NCBI RefSeq assembly: GCF_019649055.1
Contig: NW_026570225.1
Span: 744,001-808,000 of the forward strand
Direction of reading: 5' to 3'
From: Paramacrobiotus metropolitanus
Taxonomy: Eukaryota; Tardigrada; Eutardigrada; Parachela; Macrobiotidae
DNA length: 64,000 nucleotides
Shown: piece by piece, positions 1-12,900 of the stretch
Position numbering within the stretch: the stretch's first letter is position 1
Layout of the letters: the number at the start of each line of letters is the position of its first letter
Position numbers and translations under genes: made by a program
Notes under the pieces: generated by a model
What the model saw: only the letters and a program-made list of their open reading frames with translations
The model's database searches: none
Told to the model about the DNA's origin: nothing

Positions 1-447
1 AGAAAGTTAAGAAAGGTAAAACACGTAAAAACAGCATGTCTTCGCACGGTCAGGTACGTAAATTCCGGCTAACATCATGATGCAGATTAATCAGAGATTA
101 AGAAATGACGTATAGGCCTGGCGCATGAATCTGACATGTAACCAAGGTTGTTCTGCTCTTGGGATATCAATGGGATAAATCGGGTAATAGTTACCATAAA
201 TCCGAGTAACAATAACGGAATGCGGGATATCGTTACGATGATGATGAAACTGACGATCATAATGGAAATGGATAAGTTTCCAGGCTAAATGTTGTTCCTT
301 TTTACAAACCCTGGACACTTCACTGCTTCTCTTGATATGGCGGAGGAGCCTGCAAACAGAACACGACAGCCATCAATAATCCAGACTAGCTAGTCAATCA
401 AGATTCACCCACAAAAGAAACACATGAACACATAGGGAGTCACATAC
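1..447. other. Left edge, 3' of the WBP2-like gene
   Basis: No supported gene. A 75-codon minus-strand frame (91-318) has no homology, splice context or family signature. Confidence 0.5.
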
Positions 448-578
448 TTTATTTTCATTCACTTCACATTAAAAGCGTGACCAAATTGATTACCGGAATA
501 CATACAAACTACAATAATCTTTTTTTAGAATTCCAACAGTAATACAAAGCAATTATTACTAAAATCAAAAGAAAGAAA

Positions 579-2383
579 CTACTCTTTGCCGGATAGTCGT
601 CCTCGTAATTGAATGATCAGCGAAGAAACGCTGCACCGATAACATACAGACCACATAACGAATTCAAATAAAAAGAAGTTGCAAAAGGAAGTTGCAGCAG
701 AGCTGGCAAAGATACAAGCACAAAAAAGTCGACAAGCCAGTTTTACCGATGGATAAGATCCAGCTGGATATTGTTGCGGGTAGTTGCCCTGATAGGTGGG
801 TGGTGGTGCCGTGTTGACATAAGCTGCTCCTGCTGGTGGATACGGAGCAGCGTATCCGGCTGGCATTGCTGTAACAAGCCATAAATGCGTAAGATTTAAA
901 CCCAAACGGGCATACACACCTTATCCACACGCTCGACATACCGTAACCAGCAGCCGGAGCCGGCGCACCATACGGGTTGTACTGCTGCTGCTGCTGCTGT
1001 GGGATCTGGGGATAGATGGATGCATACGGCGGCGGCTGATCCGTCATCCAGACTTCTCCCGCTACAATTCAACAGTCAGCACAATGTACGAAACGTCCCT
1101 GAGAGTAAATGACCGCACTTAAAAAAATGTACCCATAATGCTCAGCAGCATTATCCTGGTTTAGAACGCATGAGCAACGTTTATGGAAAAATCAAACCCA
1201 CTTCAAAAATGGAAATACCAAAATGCCGCCCTACTTAAATGAAGCTACTAATTACTAAGAAAGTGAACGGAATACAAAAATCTACCTAGGTGGCACTTTA
1301 ATTAGGTAATGGCTGTGTTAGTACCTGGTGGGGCCGTGGGAAACTTGTCCTTGGGTGGGACGAATCCGTTGATGTTCGAATCTTCCGACATGTACTGCTT
1401 GGGCTGCGGATGGTAGAAGTTTCCGCCCTCAGCGGGACTCGTATACGGTGGACTGTAGGGCGGCGGCGGATTGCGAGAAGCTACACATCGCGCAAAACAC
1501 CGCTGAAGAAACTTTTACACGACACCTTATTTCCTCTCGAGTCCGTAAACGTTACTGTTAGGCAGTAATAAGCAAGACCGCAGTTACCCAGTTTCGCCGC
1601 CTGGACCATAGCCTGTCCGAACTCAATGGCGCCTCCATGGCTGAAGGTCAGTCGGAATTTGGCCTGTCCATTCCAGTTGCCTCCGGGCAGAGACTTGACG
1701 CTGCCCTTGATGGCATTAGCGCCGAAAACCGGCTGATCAATGTCCACCGAGCCCAGATTGCTGAAGGGCATCGAGAAGGACTGCAGCGCGTCCTTCAGAT
1801 CTTTGCTGGTGAAGATCACCTAATTGCACGTCACTCAGTTGGTCTCCTCGCGAACACTTTCTTAAGTTCCGAAAAATAGATACGTAACCTAGTGCGTATT
1901 ATTTCTCCTTCACAGACACATGGAAACCATTCGTGTTTACGTTTCGTAACAAAGTAATACGCAAACTGAAATTCTGGTATTAGACCAAAGCAGTATCTGT
2001 ATTCAATACTTCTACTGGCAAAGGAATGTTCCGTATTCAGGTGGTGATCGTCGAATATCAGTACAAGTATTATTTCACTGTATTACAATCATTCCACTAG
2101 TCGCTAGTGCATTATTGTGCACTCTGCATTGGTGGTGATTCACTTACACGATGGCTTGTCAGATAGAGGCGTCCCTTCTTCTTGCCCTTCATAGCCACTT
2201 CATCCGATCCTTCGAAGCCCATTTCCACCCCGTCGCAGTACAGGATGATCCTACAGAAGTAGGATCATCCAAACTAATTTCTGAGATTGTAGACAGGTCT
2301 ACGTCTAGTCTACCCTGAGTCACTCACCATTCTCCAGAATGGATTAGGACACCACCATTATAATGCGCCTGATTCAAAGCCAT
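579..2383 (-). CDS. WBP2: WBP2-like GRAM-domain protein with PPxY motifs
   Basis: Exons on the minus strand: 2328-2383, 2148-2250, 1588-1819, 1325-1480, 942-1061 and 868 to an uncertain end. Frames close exactly at each GT-AG junction. The protein starts [18 protein letters not shown] and continues into a GRAM/PH-like domain (about residues 1-110) whose [11 protein letters not shown] and GGAIEFGQ segments are diagnostic of WW-domain-binding protein 2. The proline-rich tail carries PPPPY, PPPY and PPTY motifs, which in the family bind WW domains of YAP and NEDD4-type proteins; WBP2 is a transcriptional coactivator. The last exon either reads through to the stop at 579 or splices at a GTAAAA donor after position 747. 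The read-through tail is hydrophobic and unlike the family, so splicing is likelier. A minus-strand AATAAA lies at 448-453. The start was chosen by homology; an in-frame upstream ATG at 2509 is judged to be in the 5' UTR. Confidence 0.88.
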
Positions 2384-3236
2384 ATTCTTTTCACTCCGTA
2401 GCACTTTACGCGACAAATCAGAATACTTCAAGCAGACAGATGTGTGCTCAATCGAGCTTGAAAAAGATGTCAGTAATGGGTCTGTCACAGCTTTTATTGT
2501 GACAGTCAAATTATTAATAAATAACTACCGTAGCCAGATTCCCGAATAAGAAAGATTCCCAGAAATTTTAGAAACGTGCTACTAAGTGCAGTACATTTAG
2601 TACAGTACTGCTTCCAGACTCCAGTACAGTACGTGCTGCCTTCAGGAAATACTGATGTCATATTAAAGGCTGAAAATGCAACTGCTACCCACCACACGAG
2701 TGGCAGGCTGGTTAAAAATCTCTTCTGGATCCGTATCCTCGTAGAGTCGTAGCTGATTAGTGATTGCCAAACATTTTTTGCCATTTGTTACTGTATTTGG
2801 AACGTAGAAATTATTGAGGTTTGTTCTTCTTCCTGTCTTACTTACTTGTAAGTTTGAAGGAGCTATGTTTTTAACAGAATCTTGCGTATGCAGTTTCTTC
2901 TTTCTCTCCTCGGAGAGCTGTGTTTGTTTTTTTACATGCGAGTCTGCGACAGCAAGTGCAGCGGTAACTGCCACCAGGTAGGCTATGTGTTTTGGTTTTT
3001 TGTTGTTCACAGTGTACTATACAATTTTCATTAATTTGTATGTCTTTCCAAAGTCACCTATGACCTTGTGTTAACACGTCCGTGGTAATGATGGTATATA
3101 GCTACAGTATTAATTTTCCGTAACTGATTGATAGTGTATAGATTTCTTCGTTATAATCCACGCACTGACATTGCTGGTTTCAACTTTGTAGGTTTACGGT
3201 CATGGTTTTGGATTGCCAGTAAATTGCCCGACGGCA
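2384..3236. other. Divergent intergenic region, WBP2-like / nuclear protein
   Basis: Probably both promoters and WBP2 5' UTR exons. On the minus strand a strong donor ACAA/GTAAGT near 2850 could end a WBP2 5' UTR exon. A 115-codon frame here begins at GTG, not ATG. Confidence 0.45.
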
Positions 3237-4604
3237 ATGGAAAATTCCAGTCCTCCAGAAGATCCTAATACCCCGTGAGGCTTTATTCTGTTTTTATTCG
3301 TATAGAATTTTTCGGATGCTTTTTGCTTATTTATATAGTGAGTAAATAAATAACCTAATTTGCTGTTAATGCGTACAGGTTTATTTTCGGAGGGATGCCG
3401 AAGAAGCGAAAGTTGCCGTTGAATAAGTAAGCTTTGGTGTGCATTTAAAGGGACTGGTTTTGGTCAGTACTGTCGCCATTTTGCATGAAAGAATAGTGTT
3501 TAACAGTAAATAATAATATTATGATTTTTTGCTTTCCCGATGTAATTGGTATGATTAGCAAGTTAGTCAGTAATCAATATCCCAGAAATCCATTGATTTT
3601 TGATAAAATAGAACGTGCATCTGCTGAATTAGGAAAATCATGAGGCGGGGATAATTATTATCTACCTGGCTACCTCTGTAATAATTGCATTCCAATTTCC
3701 AGCAATACCCGACCAAGCAAGATGCTGATTACGGAGGTAGCCCATGGGCTGGATAATTTGCAGCTGATTAATTCCGGTCCCTTGCAAGCGAATTCGGAGT
3801 GTGTGGCACCGGTGGTTGATGCGCCATCAGATTACCCGGCATCTAACAATGCATCGATGGACATGGCTACCGATTTAAACGATGCATTGGCTAAACATGT
3901 GCAAACCTGGTACATGACGATAAGATGAATGCTCGTATAACAAAAATAATAAATAATACGTTTAATACTTTAATAGTAATACGTGCTTGGCTTCAATAGC
4001 TTGCATACGACGTACGTGTATTAAACGATGCGCACTGTGTTAATGCGCAGGGCCGATTTTCAGGACGATCCCATGGATGTCGATCAGTCGTATCCGACGG
4101 TGGCAGGAAGACGGCGTTGTCCGCAGTTGGAAATGACCGATTCACTGAAAGCAGCCATTAAACTTGCTGAGCAAACGGAGGAGCCGCCATTACCTGAAAA
4201 CATTCTCGGGACAATGTATGTATCGTTTTGTGCTCGTACTTCGTGGTTATACTGCCTTGTTGTTGACTAAGAACATGGTGTTACTTCTTCCTTTGAATTC
4301 GTGACGAGAAGCATGTGCGCTCGGTTGGCATGGTTATCTAGGGTATGGTAAAGTTGATTAAAAATTATCGGTCAATTTGGTGTTGTTCTGCAGTCTCCGA
4401 CCGGTCTCCAGCGTGTGCATGGCGATTGTTCCTTACACGCCGCCCGTGTCCTGTCTTCCGCTTGAACAATCTGATTCCGCGTCCATTTCAACTGAGGCTG
4501 TGGAAACTGTGAGAAACAGCAGTAATCCAGCCAAGGGTGAAGAAAGAATGAACATCGATGATGCTCAGTCGGTTCTTCCTGAAAATGCCAGTAATGGCGG
4601 GTAA
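3237..4604 (+). CDS. Unrecognised 222-residue putative nuclear protein, five exons
   Basis: Exons 3237-3274, 3379-3426, 3703-3909, 4051-4215 and 4394-4604 join in one frame through consensus GT-AG sites (TAA stop at 4602-4604; plus-strand AATAAA at 4704-4709). I do not recognise the family. The protein begins MENSSPPEDPNTP and has a monopartite basic cluster, MPKKRKLPL (about residues 19-27), typical of a nuclear localisation signal. A disordered middle is followed by FQDDPMDVDQSYP, the basic patch GRRRCPQ and a short predicted helix, DSLKAAIKLAEQTEEPPLP. The tail is acidic and Ser-rich with no membrane segment. The gene is head-to-head with the WBP2-like gene, 853 bp between start codons. 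The exon chain rests on splice signals and frame closure alone. A nuclear regulator or adaptor is a guess. Confidence 0.6.
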
Positions 4605-4709
4605 AATGTTCAATCTCCGCTGCAGTAGTAAAATACTGCAACTGCTTACGAGCTTTAATATAATAACAATAATCAAAACAAGGCACCTCATCTACGTATT
4701 CAAAATAAA

Positions 4710-5295
4710 TCATTTCAAAAAACGTATGTACAATGACGTACATGCATTGCCGCTCTCTTGCATTACCGAATTTGTATATTTATCTTGTGGACGCAAAACA
4801 GTTTTCCTCCTGTTACGTTTCAGACTGTTGGCTGGTGGTGCATTCATGAGATAGCTTCCTCTTAAATACGGGAGGCATGTTAAAGTGATTCCTAACATCC
4901 TGAGATGACCGGGAAAGGGTAGGATAACAGCTTACGGGTTTGTTCTGAATACCAAAGAAGTCAGCCTAACATGTTCCTACGTCGAACGAAAAGTCGTAAT
5001 TGACCGGCCTAAAGTAATCTAGCAATGCTTCATGACTCGGCATCGTTTTATTACGTATAAACATGAGATCCTGAATGTTGTCCTGGATATCCGATGTCAT
5101 TCTTCTGTGCTACTGAAGTGTTCTGCTGCAAATTTGTTGTAGTGTTTTGTTGTGGACTGGTGTTGTGCTCCCAGAACAAGAGAAAACGCTGATATTACGT
5201 ACATATGAATGCTCGATATGACTAAAGTAAGCTCCCATATTAGGAAGCAAAGTAAACAACAAGAACGCTAAACCGATTCAGAGCTTCGATACATT
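4710..5295. other. Intergenic, convergent 3' ends
   Basis: Lies between the poly(A) signal of the nuclear-protein gene and that of UNC119. No gene or clear repeat seen. Confidence 0.5.
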
Positions 5296-5709
5296 TTTAT
5301 TGTTAAGGTTTTCGACAAATGTTGCTGTTCAACTTGACAGACAATTCGTTTCGTGTGAATAAGTCCCAGGCTTCTAGCATTTCCATCGTTTTATGTACGT
5401 CATCTGCGTACGTACTTTCGTAGCTGATGTAAGAAAAAGACAATCGAAAATAAGCAAGAATGCTACGAGTACTTCAACTACGATCCAACAATCTTCTCGA
5501 AGAAAAGAATAACTGGCATAAAATGCCACAAAAGCCAAAACGTCCTAAAAACGATGTGTATAACAGGACGGAAGCGATTGCTCCAGTTACAGGCGTAGAA
5601 TACTGAAAACCACGATTTTTACAGATTCTGACCAAGCAGGTGGACAAACAAAGTACGCAGACTGAACCACCAATGGCGTGGGTATCCATTTCATATTCCA
5701 GCTAAATAA

Positions 5710-6904
5710 TCATGGATTGATCAATTCTTCCGGTTCATCATAGGAATAGTCGGCCTTGTTGTGCATAATCAGCTTATTATCCACAAAGTAAAAGCTATCC
5801 GATCGGGTTTCGTGGGGATGGGCAATCATCTCTTTTACTGTATAAAGAAAAATTTATAATATAGACATAATATTAATACAAGAGTAACAGGACTACAGGC
5901 TACAGGTTACTTATCAAAAATTATTCCGCTACATCAAGAACAGAAACGTCAGCAATGAAGTAAATGACTACTCACTCAGATCTGGAGGAAGCTCTGGAAA
6001 CTCGTAGATATGTTCTACGGAATTCTTGCTGTTAGGAATGCAGAAACCAAACTCAAAATCGAAACACTTCAATTCCCGATCCCGAAAGAAATGCCGTTCA
6101 ATCATCCGGAAATGCGTCAAGGGTTTGTCGCCAACGGTAAATTCCACTCTGTAATAAGCACACTTTCAGCTGTTGGGAAAACATCCCGATAGCACTAGAA
6201 TCGTGTCTAGCCGACTCGAAATGTGTAAATTCAAATGTCTCGTATACGTACGTGGCACCGACTGATCGCAATTTAAGGAAGGAGGGCGTGAAATGGTAGC
6301 GCACAAAGCGCCCGGCATCGCTATCCAGGCCCAGCTCACCGGGATGTTTCACATCATAACCAGGCGGCTTCTGCACTTCAAACAACGTCATTCCCGTTTC
6401 CATATCACGAATTTTAAAGCGAATAAAATCAATATCATAAATATTGGCATCCGCCGAGCATAAATAATCTATAAAAGACATAAATTCCCGCTGAGAGCGA
6501 CTTAACATTCAAGTCACAACGAGGAACAAGGATAAAAAAATACGTCATGTCTGTACAAAAAAGCTTTCAACTGGCCCGGAACACAGCTGTGGATTAGGTA
6601 AATTTCTCAGCTGGAGAACAACTACCGCTGTAAGACTGACTAGAAAGAAAAACGATATCTTTCCACCGAAAATGATACTAATGGAATCGTGGAACGTAAT
6701 CACCGCGAACCTGTGTTTCCATTTACCTTTGGTAATTGCATTCAGATTCATGACATCTTCGGGTGAAATACATTCCTTATGACGCAGATCCTCTTCCGTG
6801 GTCGAGGCCGGATGGGATGATTGTGGCATAATACCGGCACGACGTCCCTCCCTAGTGCCAACAGGCCGCTGAATGGCGTCCTTCGTTACTGCCGATTCCG
6901 GCAT
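5710..6904 (-). CDS. UNC119: UNC119 lipid-binding chaperone
   Basis: Four exons (6727-6904, 6252-6468, 5976-6148, 5710-5837) encode 231 residues, close to the roughly 240 of vertebrate UNC119. After a variable N-terminus, the PDE6D/UNC119 immunoglobulin-like beta-sandwich is clear: [23 protein letters not shown], split here as [11 protein letters not shown] and [12 protein letters not shown], then [11 protein letters not shown], a VEFTVGDKP strand, [12 protein letters not shown] and [10 protein letters not shown]. The C-terminal [20 protein letters not shown] is nearly invariant in the family. UNC119 proteins bind N-myristoylated cargo such as G-alpha subunits and ARL-regulated ciliary or signalling proteins and move it between membranes. 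All junctions close in frame. A minus-strand AATAAA at 5296-5301 implies a 3' UTR of about 400 nt, which holds another open frame. UNC119A versus UNC119B is not meaningful outside vertebrates. Confidence 0.95.
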
Positions 6905-7765
6905 GGCTCAACCGACATAAAATCCCAACCAAGAACGACAGAACTATCCGACTAATCTTGGCTGGCAGTAAAATCTGGTTGCAGCTGATAATTTACACCT
7001 GTGTAATTCTGCAATAAAAACAGTGTTGAGGCGCTTCAACATGCTTTGCACAGCAAAAAACGCCTAACGCCAACAACTGCCGTCAACACAATGATCCATG
7101 TGATCAAAGTTAGCCGCGCTGTCAACGGTGAAACTCATCTTTATTCAACCATCAAGAACTTTTCTTTGCGAAGTACTGCAATAGTTTAATGCGCCTTTGA
7201 CATCCCATTAACTGGCAACAACATGTATCCGAGTCATCACACAATTTAACGAATACTGTATCCATCTTGGTGAACGCGTCCTGGTCACTCAAACTACGCA
7301 AAACGATCAGTTAAAAACTCTGGGCAGAAAATCTTAATTTCAACTGCGCTGAAATAAATCATTTTTTTACTAATTTCCTGTTAATTAGATTCACTGAATT
7401 ACCGGGTTATTCCGTTAAACGGAAACTGACGTCACTGCAAAGCACCGACGCACATCACTGCAAACATTAAGACCAGAAAAGGAACCCCTTGTACAACCTT
7501 TGGAAGAATGCTAGGGCAGACACAAAGGAAGAAATGTGGGAAAACAATAAAACGAAAATGAATATTTTCACCAGACCTATCACGTCCCTTCGCTACCCGG
7601 TGCAAATGAAAGTACTGTAAGTGACAAGCATTAATAAGTATCAGCAGAGGTAGAGTTGTCACCGTGGCCTTAAAGCTTTGTAAAAATCCCATCGAACGTA
7701 TTCATTATTAATACACTGTCTTACAAAGTAATTAATCACTAGACACTCTAGCACTATGAATGTAC

Positions 7766-7866
7766 ATACCATAGAAAAGGAAAATACTGTGAAAAAATAC
7801 AGTATTTTCCTTTATAAAATACAGTATCAGGAAAGGAAAATACAGTATTTTCCTTTTCTATGATAC
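7766..7866. repeat. Inverted-repeat element with 4-bp direct repeats
   Basis: CATAGAAAAGGAAAATACTG plus T at 7770-7790 is the exact reverse complement of 7842-7862 (21-bp arms). ATAC occurs directly outside both ends (7766-7769 and 7863-7866). The interior repeats AAAATAC/GTATTTT motifs, so several hairpins are possible. MITE-like, 93 bp, no ORF. Confidence 0.7.
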
Positions 7867-9291
7867 TACAGTACATATTCGCGAATAACGAAAACTCAGT
7901 CAGGTGCACTTACGTGCAACGGTGCAAGCCAGTTGCCAAAGCGAAAAAGAGCGAACGTTAAACAGCGTAATCTGGTGTCGGAAACACTACCGTGTAAATT
8001 CCGTATCGTTTGTTCCGATAAATAAGGGATGTGGATTTAGTAAACGTCCAGGATAGAGGAAGCAATCAGGACCAGCTATTCAAGCACTGCTCTATGCGGG
8101 CAAAGCCAAGTTGCACGCTGCTGTATTGATCATCGTTGGCACGAGCGGCTCATTGCTGCGCCGAATACAAATCGCCACAATGATATTGCGACAATCGGAG
8201 GTTGCTTAGTGAGGAATTCGTTTCTCCCTACTGGCACGGGAGTCGGGACGATCCTTTCACTTATCCGCTTTCAAATCCGAATATGTCGCCCCGGACAAAA
8301 GGTGTAAATAAGATCAATATATCTGCAGGAACATCGAATAACAAAAATTTAATACGACGAAGAGAGGTAGCCAGGGGAATCGCTTCGCAACAGCCTAAGT
8401 CGGAGCTTACTGCTTACATACAGTATCCATATGCAGATACGTATTCACAAGCCTCAAAAACTGCAACTTGACAGCACTAGTCGGAAAGAAACTGTTCCAG
8501 TCGTACTAGGCTGTCCGTTTTTCAGGGAACGATTCTCCCGTCAGTCCCGTGGATAAGAGCGGATCGATCAGCAAAGCCATCGTATGGTGCACGCTGGTGT
8601 TGCACCTCAGAGAGTACCCAGCAGAAGTACTTATTGTACACGTTGTACAACAATACACAGCGACGTTTTACATTTTACACAGCTCCGCCGCGATACAGCA
8701 GCTGTGGATGTGTGAAGCGTAATAATAATTGTGCTACTACTACAGTACGTACTTACTTCTATACCGATCCCAAAGATGTAACGGATTACCAGTGATCGAT
8801 TAATGCTTTTTCCTCAACTGCACATCCCCCAAGGATAAACAAATAATTGTCCTGAGTTTCAAGGATATCTGGAAATACTTGGGAATGGAAAGCGTCCGAG
8901 TCGCGCGCGGTCTCTATATATGTAATCCCTCAACAGTCAACACACTTGCAAAAGAGTTCTGCTATGCTCGCCAGCCTCCGAATTATAAAAACCATAATTA
9001 CAATTATTAGAAGTTAAGCCGTTGCGTACCTCATTCATTGGCAATAATTTATTTACTCTGTACACTAAGTACACAAGAAAATTGCAGGAATGGCAGTCAG
9101 TACAGTACTACTTACATACATTAAAATTCAAAAGGAAAATTAATAATTAATACTTGTATGATTATCGCATTAATTTTTGCTCAGCAGCTGCCATTATTTT
9201 GTTGGTGTAGTTTTTATCTAGTGATGGACCGTAAGCGGCACAGTTAGAAATCGCAACTCCCGTCATAACTAATGCATTTCTAAGGGTGCGT

Positions 9292-9440
9292 CTCGAATTT
9301 GAAGCGAATCTAGCTTTGGTACCGTTGCTCAACCGCACGAGGTGGCTATATGCAGTGGCCACGCCTACAGATACGGTACGCGAAGCCACCTCGCGAGGTG
9401 GAGTTGCTATATCGCAACGAGATTCGCTTCGAATTCGGGA
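9292..9440. repeat. Imperfect long inverted repeat with a 16-bp core palindrome
   Basis: The left arm from CGAATTTGAAGCGAATCT to CGAGGTGGCT (about 9294-9348) pairs imperfectly with AGCCACCTCG...AGATTCGCTTCGAATTCG (about 9385-9438). Within the right arm CCACCTCGCGAGGTGG (9386-9401) is a perfect palindrome. Probably a decayed foldback element. Confidence 0.5.
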
Positions 9441-9987
9441 CGAGGCCTAAATAATTATTGCAGTAACCAGTAAGTAACTTCCGGTACGACTTTTGCTGAT
9501 TCGTTATCAATAAAAATTTACAGATTTTTTTTACGCAGTAGTAATTTGCAATACATTTCACAGTTTTCCATTTGGAGAGCTTTTTCGACTTTGCAATGTG
9601 CCAACAGCCAGTGCTATGTATAAACGATCAAAAGGATAACGTCCGTGCACCATTGCCATATGGCGTGTGTGTAGAGTCTGTAGACGTGACGACCGACCAC
9701 ACGTTTAAGACTCTTGTGGCACGCGCTGCCTTCGTGTGCCTAACTTTTTGTGAATTTGTAAATTGTTTTTCAATTTCTTGGGTGTTACTTGGCATTTTCC
9801 TGTCTTGAGCTACTATGGTTATTTTCTTGTAGGTTTTGTGAGTTGTAGGGTTCTTTTCCTGTTTCTGTTTCGTTCAGTTCAGGTGTGTTTTTTTCGCTCG
9901 ATTTATCTCATACACCTATCTGTGGTGTGGCGCGAAACGGTGTTGCAGAACTTATCTTCGGCAGTGGAAATCGCAAACTAAACCGTA

Positions 9988-12900
9988 ATGACAGACCACG
10001 GACGAGCAGCGAAGATGCCAAATCTGGATCTGGCCAATTCTCAAGGTCAGGGAGAGCCATCATCCCGTGAGCGCACGGAACGCGGGGATCCCGATATGAA
10101 GGGCTACTTGTACAAATGGACTAATTATCTGAAGGGCTACCAGAAGCGATACTTTGTCCTCTCCAAGAATGTCCTCACGTACTATCGGTAATTACTGACG
10201 CTTTGTCTGACTGACTGACTCTACGTCTAATCTCGTGTTGCTGGTAGCGTTTGTTGTTTGCAAATTAAATTGTAAAACCAGTAAAATTTTCCTTTTGTAA
10301 TTTTTCTGTCAACGTGTTCTGCCAGTGCGCATTAGCCTTCGGGCTTTGCTGAACGCTGGAAGACTGTAACTCATTGCAGAGGACTCGAAAAGCATGGTTT
10401 TTACTTGCTGACTCTCGGAATGAAAACAGTACCACATAGAAAAACATTTTTGTTTGTTGTGATTGTTGTCAGTATTTACTTTGGTAGCTTGTGATCTCTG
10501 GTTGTAGATGCTTGATTTCTCCCGGAAAGAATTTTTTGACTTTATAATACAGTAAATAGTTCTTACTGTGTAACTGGAGTCGCAGTGGAATCTCGCTGGG
10601 TCCAGAATTATAGAGTATTGCAATTTGCAAAATATTTATCTGTTTTAGATTTTCAGTAAGTACGTACCCGGATAAGTTTGATTTATTTTCTCTTTCATGG
10701 TGCAGTTTTATTCCAGTCTTAACATTTTTTAATGAGTCGTTCACGCGATTTACTGAGAAGGAAGTTCATTTTAGCGTAATTTGTGTGTTCGATTTCCTGA
10801 CTTTATTCCACTGGGCAGTGAATGTTATATTTCTGTATTTCGGAACTTTGCTTTCCAGTTACTCTTTGTATCTGTGCTCTGAAGGAGTTTAGGGTTTCCC
10901 GTAGGTTGTTTTTCTAGTTCATCTCTTGGTTGGCGCGTTTCATGGTTACTTGACGTTATGATCGATTACTGCGACACTTAAAGTTGAATCGATGCTGTTG
11001 GTGTGGGCAGAGCGGAGATGGAAGCACCGTACGCGGCTCAAGTAGATCGGAGAGTGCTTCTTTTTCCCTTTAATTTGTGACTTTGTCTGTTGGATTGTCT
11101 GGCTAAGCGGTTTGGAATGATTGCTTGTGAAGACAGGAAGGTAGTGAATAAGTACGGATAAGCCAGATTGTAAGGAATCTAATCAGCGTACGGAATCGGC
11201 TTTGTCGGATACGTATGAGTTGATGAGTGTTGTCCGGTGGTAGGATCTCCATCATCTGGCAGATGCACACATTGTGCAGATATGGATTAATGCATTTGAC
11301 GTCTTTTTTCGAATCGTACCAGAGATTTGGGCAAATTTAGGGCATTTGATGTTCTTTACATAATCCGGTGCTGGCACTGACGCAACTCATTATACAGTAT
11401 GTTCCAGGGCGGAAATATGGTTGTGGTAGGCGGTTGTTGTGATTTATAAATCTGTCTGGACGACGTAAGGTATTTGCTCAGCCCTGACATACGCGGGGCT
11501 GTATATCTGCCTTGTCTGCGGCTTTGCGCATTACTGGCTCACAACAGTTTTTCTGCATCGGGCTCAGCTGGTATGCGTCTGCACCGAATGCACTTTGTTC
11601 AGGTTTACACTTATAGGGATAAATAATCCGATTCGCAAGTATTCACTCTCTTCACTGTAGGTCTCCCTCGGATGTGCCGGATCATCCGCGAGGTTCCATC
11701 CGGCTGAGAGGAGCCAATGTGACCACTGACGACACGTGCAATTTTGCTATTCAGAAGTTGGGCGATCAGACATTTCATTTGAAGGCCAATTCGGAGGTGG
11801 AACGTCAGCGATGGATTACCGCGGTTGAACTGGCCAAAACGCGGGCAAACAAGGCTGGAGTGGACGATTCATCTGGAAACGAACCGGACGGTAAGGAAAA
11901 CTGGAGTCACTCTGTATTAAAATCACTGTAAAACAGTGTTTGGTATTTTTGTATCGTTTTTCAATTGAATTTTCTGTCTACTTTTATGTTTACGCGGGTG
12001 ACCGTCGTAGGAAGTAGGAACATTTCTTGCTGTATGGTCTCCTTTGAGTAATTAGAGTTATAGTGTTGATAACATAATCTTTCTCGCTTATCAGTATCGA
12101 GCGCATTTCGTAAGTGCGCTCGATCGTGTAAGGAAAGTACTATTTTAAGCTAGTCAGGATTTCCCCATGTTCTCCTATTCGCTACCTGTCTTGAATCCAC
12201 CGAACCGTGTTTCCAAATAGATTGACTTGTCGGCATATTCATTTATGTTCGGTGGTGTGTAGATCGGAATTTAATGCATTGGATGTTCCTGTTTTTTCCT
12301 CTTCTTCATGGAGGGATATTGGCCTTGTTATAGAACGTTATTTCCAGTTTATCTGTAGTTTTATACGATGTTCAATAAGTTTGACTGTCATTTCGACATC
12401 AGTGAATTGTCTCTTGGCAGAAGATGATGAAGAAGAGGACGTTTCGAAGAGCGATCTTCAGGCGGTAATCCGGAATCTGAGTTCGAAAATCGACGAGCTC
12501 AACGCGTGCCACGAACAGATCAGCAAGCAAGGTCGCGCACTGCAGGGATTGATTGTGGAATTGGAGAATTTATCAATTCCGCCGGACGCCAGTGCCAAGG
12601 CTAAGGCGGTTGTCGAACGGGCCACATTGTTCCGGCTAACCAGCACAGCCCTGTTGAACGTAAGTTTACCTGTGACTTTTAAGTGCCTGGTGATGGGACA
12701 TGAGTGTGGATGTTTCATGGTCGAGATGCTTGTCGATAATCGACAAAAATCTTCATGGCAGACTAGAGTGGTTAGTTGTCCCGGTGCTGCGGGAAATGTG
12801 TTTCGATTTGCTGGATGCAGAAAAACTCACTAACGTAAGGTATTTTCTGCGGTCGGCTTTATGTGGTATTCTAGCTTGGCCATAACGTATGATAATTCTG

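Larger units (their letters stand above)
6905..9987. other. Intergenic, UNC119 to OSBP
   Basis: Contains the two inverted-repeat elements at 7766-7866 and 9292-9440. A plus frame around 8202-8471 lacks an ATG at its start and has no known similarity. Otherwise nothing recognised; the OSBP promoter should lie in the T-rich stretch before 9988. Confidence 0.5.

Noticed and set aside
91-318. 75-codon His/Arg-rich minus ORF
   Set aside because: Lies beyond the WBP2 poly(A) signal, with no family signature or splice context.
2663-3010. 115-codon minus ORF with a signal-peptide-like start
   Set aside because: The frame opens at GTG rather than ATG, and a strong splice donor lies inside it; more likely a WBP2 5' UTR exon.
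8202-8471. 89-codon plus ORF in the UNC119-OSBP gap
   Set aside because: Begins at TTG, shows no known domain and has no convincing splice partners.
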